From: Chloroflexota bacterium
GTDB taxonomy: Bacteria; Chloroflexota; Chloroflexia; Thermomicrobiales; UBA6265
Assembly (NCBI GenBank): GCA_023423795.1
Contig: JAFAEX010000099.1
Coordinates: 1 to 11,038 of the forward strand
Direction: 5' to 3'
Length of the DNA stretch: 11,038 nucleotides
Positions within the stretch are counted from its first letter, which is position 1. Each line of letters starts with the position of its first letter. The position numbers and the translations under genes are program-made. Of the stretch, positions 6,200 to 11,038 are shown piece after piece. Under the pieces are notes generated by a model. It made no database searches, was not told the DNA's origin, and saw only the letters and a list, made by a program, of their open reading frames with translations.

Positions 6200-6279
6200 G
6201 TCATCCCGAGCCCGTCGAGGGATCTCGTTCTTCTCCCGAACTGGGGAACGACGAGATCCCTCGACGGGCTCGGGATGAC
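6200..6279. repeat. dispersed hairpin repeat, copy B
   Basis: A perfect 28-bp inverted repeat: 6200-6227 (beginning GTCATCCCGAGCCCGTCGAG) is the exact reverse complement of 6252-6279, around a 24-base loop that can itself partly pair (CTCCC/GGGGAA). Same family as 97-164, but longer and better preserved. It lies 76 bases after the permease stop, so it could end the operon transcript, although no T-tract follows. The rest of the 6125-6409 gap holds only the 5' region of the DinB-like gene. Confidence 0.85.
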
Positions 6280-6409
6280 AGGCTGACGGGTTGGTCGGTG
6301 CCGCCCGTTCCCAGCCCTGGATGAGATTCATCCCCGGGCGTCCGTTCACCGGCGCACCGGTGCGGTATCGTTCGCGCCCCAAACACCGCCTTGCGCCGCC
6401 GGAGGCCGG

Positions 6410-6883
6410 ATGACCGCGCCGCTCGCCTTCCTGTTCCGCCACAACCACTGGGCAAACCTGCGGCTGCTGGACGCCTGCGCCGGCCTGTCCGACGAGCACC
6501 TGGACGCGAGTACCGTCGGCGGGTATGGCTCGATCCGCGACACCCTGGGCCTCATCGCCGGGCCGGAGGAGCGCTACCTGCGCGCCCTCCTCGGCGAGGA
6601 TTCCCCCGCCACGGTGCTGGAGGACGGCAACCCCGACCTCGCCACGCTGCGCGAGCACCTCGACCCTTCGGGCCGGGCCTTCATCGCCATCGCGGAGGAG
6701 ACGGGCGATGACCGGATCATCACCGCCCACTGGCACGGCGAACACCGGATGCCGGTGAGCCTGTTCCTGGCGCAGGCGATCAACCACGCCACCGAGCACC
6801 GGACGCAGGTCGCCACCACCCTCACCCAATTCGGCATCGAGCCGCCGGAGATGGACGTCTGGGCGTTCGTCGAGTCCGACTAG
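6410..6883 (+). CDS. DinB-like four-helix-bundle protein, incomplete metal triad
   Basis: Small cytoplasmic protein of 157 aa in the DinB/YfiT-like superfamily, whose members include putative metal-dependent thiol transferases and stress proteins. The ATG at 6410 has GGAGG four bases upstream. A possible promoter is TTCACC (6345-6350) with TATCGT (6366-6371), with a short 15-bp spacer. Family features are the N-terminal FLFRHNHWANLRLLDACAGL, SIRDTLGLIAGPEERYL, and the C-terminal INHATEHRTQVATTLTQFGIEPP. DinB proteins usually bind a metal through three histidines. His126 and His130 are present, but the first, expected in a DTLAHI-like motif, is Leu48 here. The protein may bind metal differently or be non-catalytic. 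No functional partner is evident among its neighbours. Confidence 0.83.
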   Translation: MTAPLAFLFRHNHWANLRLLDACAGLSDEHLDASTVGGYGSIRDTLGLIAGPEERYLRALLGEDSPATVLEDGNPDLATLREHLDPSGRAFIAIAEETGDDRIITAHWHGEHRMPVSLFLAQAINHATEHRTQVATTLTQFGIEPPEMDVWAFVESD

Positions 6884-6917
6884 CGGTCGGCCGAACGCGG
6901 GCGGCCCGCGCCGACGG

Positions 6918-6947
6918 GTGACCCCCGGCCGCGCCGTCGCCTACGCT
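6918..6947 (+). promoter_or_regulatory. putative leaderless promoter of the PBP gene
   Basis: GTGACC (6918-6923) and TACGCT (6942-6947) are separated by 18 bp. The -10 box ends exactly six bases before the ATG at 6954, so the transcript should begin at the start codon. No Shine-Dalgarno sequence precedes the ATG. Same geometry as the 211-1089 and 9021-9623 genes. Confidence 0.6.
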
Positions 6948-6953
6948 TCCCGC

Positions 6954-8600
6954 ATGCCGACCTTCGACCGCCGCCGCGCCCTGCTGCTCCTTGCCGTTCT
7001 GCTGGCCGGCGCGGGGTTGGCCGCCGGCGCGCGCATCGCCGACACCCAGTGGCTCGTCCTGCTTGGGCTGGCCTGGATCGCGCTGCTGGTGGCGATCTGG
7101 CCGCGCATAGATCCGCGCACGCCGGTGACGTTGCGCACCGCCCTTCGCCTCGCCGTCTTTTTCGCGGCGGCGTTCGCCGCGCTGCTGGTGCAGGCGCTGC
7201 GCACGCAGGTCGTGATCGGCCGGGCGATCGGCGCGCGCACGGGCGCCGACCCCGAAACCGGCGACGTGCTTGCCGACCCGCGCCGCGCCGCCCGCGCCCG
7301 CACCACGAGCCGCGGCCGCATCCTCGACCGCTCCGGCTCGCTGCTGGCCGGAAGCGTGGCCGATCCCGAGGGATTCCGGCGCACGGTGACCGACCCGGCA
7401 GCCGCCCCGGTCACCGGCTACTTCTCGCCGCTGCGCTACGGCGCAACCGGGCTGGAGGCGGCCTTCGACAACGAACTCTCGGGAACCGGCGGCCCCGGCG
7501 CGCTGGCCCGCGAGATGGACCGCCTGCTCGGCCGCCCGCCGGGCAGGCTCGACCTGCGGCTGACGCTGGATCTCGATCTCCAGCGGATGGCGGCCGACCT
7601 GCTCGCCGGGCGGCCCGGCGCCGCCGTGCTACTCGACGCCCGGACCGGCGAGACGCTGGCGCTGGCGAGCGCGCCGACCATCGACCCGAACCGCATCGCC
7701 GCCATCGACGACGCCGGTCTCGCCGCCGCCACCGAATACTGGGCGGGCATCCGCGAAGACCCGGCGGCGCCACTGCTGCCGCGCGCGACGGCGGGTCTCT
7801 TCACGCCCGGCTCCACCTTCAAGGTCGTCACCGCCGCCGCCGCGATCGAGCAGGGCATCGCCGACCCCGACACGGTCTACGTTGACACGGGCAGCCTGGA
7901 GATCGACGGCCACGTGATCCCCGAACTGAACCGGCCCGACGAAACGCGGGACGCCTGGACGCTGCGCGAAGCGCTGGGTTGGTCGCTCAACGTCGTGTTC
8001 GCCCAGATCGGCATCCAGATCGGCGCGGGCGGGCTGCGGCAGGCGGCGTCCTCGTGGGGGTTCGGCGGCGAGATTCCCTACGACCTTCCGGTCACCCCGA
8101 GCGTCGTCGAGGTCGATCCCGGGTTCCTCGACGCGCCGGTCGCGCTGGCGGAAACCGCGTTCGGGCAAGGTCAGTTGCTGGCGACGCCGTTGCAGATGGC
8201 GCTGGTCGCCGCCGGCATCGCCAACGGCGGCGACATCCCGCGCCCGTACCTCGTCGCCTCGATGGAGCGGCCCGATGGCAGCGAGGCCTGGCGCGCCCGT
8301 CCGTCCGTCTGGCGGCGGGCGGTCCGCGCCGAAACCGCCGCGTCCGTCGGCGGGATGATGGAATGGGCGGTCGCCGAGGGCGGCATCCGCGCCGCCGCCA
8401 TTCCCGGCGCGCGCGTTGGCGGCAAGACCGGCACCGCCGAAACCGGCGAGGGCCGCGCTCCCCACGCCTGGTTCATCGGCTACGCCGAGGCGAACGACCG
8501 CCTGCTCGCCGTCGCCGTATTGCTGGAGCGCGGCGGCGGCGGCGGAACCGCTGCGCTGCCGATCGGCCGGGACCTGCTGGCCGCCGGGCTGGGACTGTAG
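6954..8600 (+). CDS. class B penicillin-binding protein (transpeptidase), PbpA/FtsI-like
   Basis: D,D-transpeptidase that cross-links peptidoglycan on the outer face of the membrane; 548 aa. ATG 6954 is chosen over an in-frame GTG at 6918 because a TACGCT box lies six bases upstream and the hydrophobic segment follows at once. The catalytic motifs are intact: STFK with nucleophile Ser287 and Lys290, SLN at 344-346, KTGT at 491-494. A short class-B-like N-terminal module includes RGRILDRSGSLLAGS near 118-132, but the domain between it and the transpeptidase is smaller than in typical FtsI. The N-terminus carries three hydrophobic segments (about 9-25, 33-49, 66-82), whereas most class B enzymes have one. 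No ftsW/rodA partner is in the window. Transpeptidase assignment is firm; division versus elongation role is open. Confidence 0.9.
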   Translation: MPTFDRRRALLLLAVLLAGAGLAAGARIADTQWLVLLGLAWIALLVAIWPRIDPRTPVTLRTALRLAVFFAAAFAALLVQALRTQVVIGRAIGARTGADPETGDVLADPRRAARARTTSRGRILDRSGSLLAGSVADPEGFRRTVTDPAAAPVTGYFSPLRYGATGLEAAFDNELSGTGGPGALAREMDRLLGRPPGRLDLRLTLDLDLQRMAADLLAGRPGAAVLLDARTGETLALASAPTIDPNRIAAIDDAGLAAATEYWAGIREDPAAPLLPRATAGLFTPGSTFKVVTAAAAIEQGIADPDTVYVDTGSLEIDGHVIPELNRPDETRDAWTLREALGWSLNVVFAQIGIQIGAGGLRQAASSWGFGGEIPYDLPVTPSVVEVDPGFLDAPVALAETAFGQGQLLATPLQMALVAAGIANGGDIPRPYLVASMERPDGSEAWRARPSVWRRAVRAETAASVGGMMEWAVAEGGIRAAAIPGARVGGKTGTAETGEGRAPHAWFIGYAEANDRLLAVAVLLERGGGGGTAALPIGRDLLAAGLGL

Positions 8601-8740
8601 CGCGGAGGCGCCTGGCCTCTTCTGCGGCGGGACCTGGAACGGCCCTGCGGAAGGTGCGCGTCGCCCAGCCGCGCGTTCCGGCGGGTTCGATCAGGGGTGC
8701 TGCGGGTTGCCAGATCGATCTCGGCACTGGCCAGGGGACG

Positions 8741-8773
8741 CCCGGGGATGATGGCGGTTGCCATATCAGGGCG
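8741..8773 (+). repeat. ATGGCGGTTGC repeat, copy 1 (forward)
   Basis: Begins CCCGGGGATG, continues ATGGCGGTTGCC (8751-8762) and ends ATATCAGGGCG. It contains a small perfect hairpin, ATGGC-ggtt-GCCAT. Same block order as copies 2-4: a CCCGGGG edge, the ATGGCGGTTGC core, then an A/T-rich stretch and a GG-containing edge. Confidence 0.7.
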
Positions 8774-8815
8774 ACCACCCCCCGTCCCCGTCCCGAAAAG
8801 GTTTCGTTGGCGTAG

Positions 8816-8850
8816 CCCGGGGTTTATGGCGGTTGCAAATATAGTCCGGG
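8816..8850 (+). repeat. ATGGCGGTTGC repeat, copy 2 (forward)
   Basis: CCCGGGG edge (8816-8822), core TATGGCGGTTGC (8825-8836), A/T-rich AAATATAG and a CCGGG edge ending at 8850. Together with copy 3 in opposite orientation it forms the outer inverted repeat around the palindromic element at 8860-8934. Confidence 0.75.
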
Positions 8851-8859
8851 CATCGGCGG

Positions 8860-8934
8860 GGCGGGCGCGATGAATCGCGCCCCTACAGCGCGCGGCCTTC
8901 GCCGGATGTAGGGGCGCGATTCATCGCGCCCGCC
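8860..8934. repeat. doubly palindromic MITE-like element
   Basis: A perfect 28-bp inverted repeat, 8860-8887 against 8907-8934, with a 19-base loop. Each arm is itself a palindrome: GGGCGCGAT-GA-ATCGCGCCC. The right arm begins TGTAGGGGCGCGATTCATCG. This GTAGGGGCG-type sequence resembles short dispersed palindromes I recall from other bacterial genomes; that is memory, not a search. It has no coding capacity and can form one long hairpin or two short ones. Confidence 0.85.
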
Positions 8935-8940
8935 GCTGGG

Positions 8941-8981
8941 CCGGTATCCGGATCAAATAAGCAACCGCCATCAACCCCGGG
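8941..8981 (-). repeat. ATGGCGGTTGC repeat, copy 3 (inverted)
   Basis: On the minus strand it reads CCCGGGGTTG, ATGGCGGTTGC, TTATTTGATCCGG, ATACCGG. The first 21 bases match copy 2 with a single difference (G for T); the remainder is looser. Facing copy 2, it bounds the palindromic element. Confidence 0.75.
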
Positions 8982-8990
8982 CGAGCGTGG

Positions 8991-9030
8991 TCGGTGTCCG
9001 GATCAATAAAGCAAATGCCATCATCTCTCC
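8991..9030 (-). repeat. ATGGCGGTTGC repeat, copy 4 (inverted, degenerate)
   Basis: On the minus strand: GGAGAGATG, ATGGCATTTGC, TTTATTGATCCGGACACCGA. It is a direct repeat of copy 3, sharing the GATCCGGA(T/C)ACCG end. Its first ten bases are the last codons and TGA stop (9023-9021) of the TetR-family gene, so the element abuts or overlaps a coding end. Confidence 0.7.
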
Positions 9031-9623
9031 AGTCCGTCATCGTCGCGGCCGGGTGGACGCAAGCCGGCGATGGCGGCCTGGAGGATCGGCTCGATATAGC
9101 CAGTATCGCCGGGGATCGCGGCCACCGCGCCGATCAGGTCCATCACCTGGGCGATGCTCAGGTCGGCCCGGACCTCGTTCGATCGCTGGGCGGCGACGAG
9201 CAGCGGCTGCCCGGCTGCCAGCACCCGGGCGCGGCTTTCGCCGAAGACCGGGTTGCCGTCGCCCGTCTGGTCGAGCAGTTCGGCGGCCACCCGGCGCTTG
9301 CTGGTGAAGAAGGCGACGAACCGGCGCAGCCACGCGACGAACGCCGCCCCGGGCGTCTCGCCCCCGATGGCCGCGGCATCCGCGCAGAGGGCGTCGACCT
9401 CGTCGGTATACAGGGCTTCGAGCAGTTCCCGGCGGCCCGGAAAGTTGCGGTACAGCGTGGCCATGCCGACCCCGGCGCGGCGCGCGATCTCGGCCATCGA
9501 AACCTGCGCGGTTTCGTCGGCGGCGAGCGCGGCGCGCGCGACCGCCAGGATGCGGGCGCGGTTGCGTTCGGCGTCGGCGCGCCGGGCGGGCGACGGCTGC
9601 GGTTCAATGGGCGCGGAAGTCAA
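9021..9623 (-). CDS. TetR/AcrR-family transcriptional regulator
   Basis: DNA-binding repressor-type protein of 200 aa. The N-terminal TetR domain follows a charged leader: NRARILAVARAAL (21-33), then the helix-turn-helix VSMAEIARRAGVGMATLYRN (41-60) and FPGRRELLEALY. The C-terminal two-thirds is helical and resembles the ligand-binding half of the family; the ligand is unknown. The start is TTG at 9623: a TAGGTT -10 box ends six bases upstream, matching the leaderless layout of two other genes here. It is divergent from the hydrolase at 9927, and two near-palindromic boxes lie in the shared gap. Autoregulation and control of the hydrolase are therefore likely but inferred. The stop codon is supplied by repeat sequence, so the last few residues may have been acquired by insertion. 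Confidence 0.88.
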   Translation of the reverse strand: MTSAPIEPQPSPARRADAERNRARILAVARAALAADETAQVSMAEIARRAGVGMATLYRNFPGRRELLEALYTDEVDALCADAAAIGGETPGAAFVAWLRRFVAFFTSKRRVAAELLDQTGDGNPVFGESRARVLAAGQPLLVAAQRSNEVRADLSIAQVMDLIGAVAAIPGDTGYIEPILQAAIAGLRPPGRDDDGLER

Positions 9624-9624
9624 G

Positions 9625-9653
9625 TGGACAACCTATCCGGTAGCTGGTATCGT
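9625..9653 (+). promoter_or_regulatory. putative plus-strand promoter toward the hydrolase
   Basis: TGGACA (9625-9630, five of six bases of the consensus) and TATCGT (9648-9653) are spaced by 17 bp. Initiation would fall near 9660, inside the second operator box, leaving a leader of about 265 bases before the ATG at 9927. I could assign no structure to that leader. Confidence 0.5.
9626..9638. promoter_or_regulatory. putative TetR operator box 1
   Basis: GGACAACCTATCC, an imperfect dyad (GGA/TCC outer arms) followed by GG. It covers the TAGGTT -10 box (9635-9630) of the minus-strand regulator gene and overlaps the plus-strand -35. Its outer bases GGACA..CT.TCCGG are shared with box 2; the centres are 33 bp apart, about three helical turns. 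Confidence 0.5.
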
Positions 9654-9658
9654 GCAGC

Positions 9659-9671
9659 GGACAGGCTGTCC
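9659..9671. promoter_or_regulatory. putative TetR operator box 2
   Basis: GGACAGGCTGTCC, a perfect six-base dyad (GGACAG/CTGTCC) around one central base. It lies just past the plus-strand -10, at the predicted start of the hydrolase transcript, and upstream of the regulator's -10 on the other strand. Best palindrome in the divergent gap. Confidence 0.55.
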
Positions 9672-9926
9672 GGTTGCGTTCGGATCCGATTCTACCACCC
9701 AACACGGCCGCCTCCCGGCGGTCGCGAACGACGAACCGCTGCGCCCAGATGGTCGCGGCGACGGGCCTACGCTGCCGCTCGCACCGGCCGCGACCCGGAT
9801 TCTCCCCAGCCGGCCGGCGACGCCCGCGTCGTCCCCGTTGTCCGTCCGGGGCCAGGCACGGCATTCGCACGGCCCGCCGGGCGACCGCCAACGACGACCG
9901 TTACGCCACGAAAGGACGAACCCGCC
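9672..9926. other. leader region between operator and hydrolase
   Basis: No gene is seen. The hydrolase frame stays open upstream of 9927 but encodes an arginine/proline-rich stretch with no homology I recognise, so it is taken as non-coding. A purine-rich AAAGGA lies ten bases before the ATG and is a modest ribosome binding site. Confidence 0.4.
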
Positions 9927-10891
9927 ATGAGCACCACCAGCGCCAACGCCGGCCGTATCCCGGTTGCCCAGCCGACTCCCGTCGTCTCCGTCAGCCCGGT
10001 GACACTGCCGGTGCCCGGGCGGGCCGTCGATCTGGAGATGCGGATTTCCGCGCCCGTTTCCGGCGACGCCCTGCCGATCGTTCTGCTCTCCCACGGTCAG
10101 GGCTTCTCCAACCACCTGTCATCGTTGGACGGCTACGCCCCGCTCGCGAGTTTCTGGGCCGCGCACGGCTTCGTCGTCATCCAGCCCACCCACCTCTCCT
10201 CGGCGAGGCTGCGCCTCGATCCCGGCACGAAGGAAGGCCCGATGTACTGGCGGTCGCGGGCCGAGGACATGACCCGCATCATCGACGGGCTCGACGCCAT
10301 CGAAGCGGCGGTCCCTGCGCTCGCCGGGCGGCTCGACAAGGATCGCATCGCCGCCGCTGGGCATTCGATGGGAGGGCACACGACGAGCCTGCTGCTGGGC
10401 ACGCGAGTCACCGACCCGCACGACGGCGCCGAGACCAATCGCGCCGAACCCCGGATCAAGGCGGGCGTGCTCCTCGCCTCGACCGGCCGGGGGGCGTCGC
10501 CGTCACCCCGTTCGTGGCCGAGCACTACCCGTTCCTCCTGGCCACCGACTTCTCGCGGATGACGACGCCCGCGCTGGTGGTCGCCGGCGACAGGGACGAA
10601 TCAACCTTCCTGACGGTGATGGGCCCGGCGTGGCACGCCGATCCGTACCACCTGAGCCCGGGGCCGAAATGCCTGCTGACGCTGTTCGGCGCGGAGCACG
10701 GGCTCGGCGGAGTGTCCGGGTACGACGTGGCCGAGACGACGGACGAGAACCCCGAACGGGTCGCGCTGATCCAGCGGTTGACCTGGGCCTACCTTCGCAG
10801 CGGGCTCTATCCCGAAGACCCCGCCTGGGCCGAGGCGCGCGCCGCGTTCGCGTCCTCACCGGAACCGCTTGGCCGGATCGAGTGCAAGTGA
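9927..10891 (+). pseudogene. chlorophyllase-like alpha/beta hydrolase, frameshifted
   Basis: Serine hydrolase of the chlorophyllase/dienelactone-hydrolase-like group, about 321 aa if repaired. The first frame (9927 to about 10490) has VLLSHGQGFSNHLSSLDGYA with the oxyanion region, FWAAHGFVVIQPTH, and the nucleophile elbow GHSMGG with Ser147. The second frame (from about 10493) has the likely acid in VVAGDRDES and the likely His in GAEHGLGG, ending ECK. The break is in a run of six G (10489-10494): a seventh G restores STGRGGVAVTPFVAEHYPF, the expected family sequence. All catalytic parts survive, so this may be a sequencing error, a reversible slippage site or a recent mutation. Uninterrupted, the first frame would end at 10562. 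Probable target of the divergent TetR protein; substrate unknown, and chlorophyll itself is not implied. Confidence 0.85.
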
Positions 10892-11038
10892 GGGACCGGC
10901 TCGGCCCGCACGGGCTCGCCTGACCAAGCCGGACGCTTCCGGCGGCGCGTCGCCGGTTCCACAGAGACCCCAATGGAAACGTGCCCGCCGCAATATCGCG
11001 GCCGGCACCTCCAGTCCTTACCGTTGGAACGAGTTTAT
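10892..11038. other. non-coding right edge
   Basis: No gene or T-tailed terminator is recognised after the hydrolase stop. It contains one sequence with CRISPR-repeat-like character, GTTCCACAGAGACCCC followed by AATGGAAAC (10957-10981), but only one copy is visible. Confidence 0.4.

Larger units (their letters stand above)
8601..9020. other. 420-bp repeat-rich intergenic region
   Basis: No credible gene. The left part (8601-8740) shows nothing I recognise, and no T-tailed terminator follows the PBP stop. From 8741 on it is nearly all repeats: two forward copies and two inverted copies of an ATGGCGGTTGC element, with a palindromic element in the middle (8860-8934). It separates two converging genes. 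Confidence 0.7.

Noticed and set aside
8860..8934. Palindrome as an intrinsic terminator of the PBP gene
   Set aside because: It is more than 250 bases past the stop and lacks a T-tract on either side; its nested structure fits a repeat element better.
8994..9926. Upstream extension of the hydrolase frame to 8994
   Set aside because: It would run antisense through the TetR gene and the operator region and encodes no recognisable sequence; ATG 9927 starts the conserved protein.

Overview
This 11-kb, very GC-rich window looks like chromosomal DNA of a free-living bacterium, probably a Thermomicrobia-like member of the Chloroflexota. That placement is inferred from base composition, numerous intergenic hairpin repeats, apparent leaderless promoters and the SAM-I riboswitch; an actinobacterial source is not excluded. 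I see no rRNA, tRNA, phage genes or transposase gene. Most of the genes belong to familiar families; the interest lies mainly in the regulation and the repeats.

Layout. Two adjacent minus-strand paralogues (211-1089 and 1187-2302) encode secreted SH3-domain proteins with a C-terminal lysozyme-like transglycosylase domain; a strong intrinsic terminator separates them. About 0.6 kb without a credible gene follows. On the plus strand comes a textbook control region: a consensus promoter (2916-2944), a SAM-I riboswitch (2972-3072), a competing antiterminator and an intrinsic terminator (3113-3140). It sits directly ahead of a three-gene ABC importer of the sulfonate/taurine (SsuB/SsuA/SsuC) type: ATPase 3144-3932, Tat-exported binding protein 4135-5148, permease 5294-6124. 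The simplest reading is that a sulfur source is imported when S-adenosylmethionine is low. Each gap inside this operon carries an inverted-repeat element built from an ACTCGGC unit.

Downstream, a DinB-like protein (6410-6883) and a three-pass class B penicillin-binding protein (6954-8600) are followed by a repeat-rich gap (8601-9020), where one palindromic element lies nested between inverted copies of another. The final unit is a divergent pair: a minus-strand TetR-family regulator (9021-9623) and a plus-strand chlorophyllase-like alpha/beta hydrolase (9927-10891). Two near-palindromic boxes sit on the promoters between them. The hydrolase reading frame is broken by a single-base frameshift in a run of six G.

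Three genes (211-1089, 6954-8600 and 9021-9623) share the same start architecture: a TANNNT box exactly six bases before the start codon, as expected of leaderless mRNAs. I found no convincing undescribed multi-gene system. The best candidates for follow-up are the riboswitch platform whose terminator arm may also be the ribosome binding site, the operator pair, and the nested repeat family.
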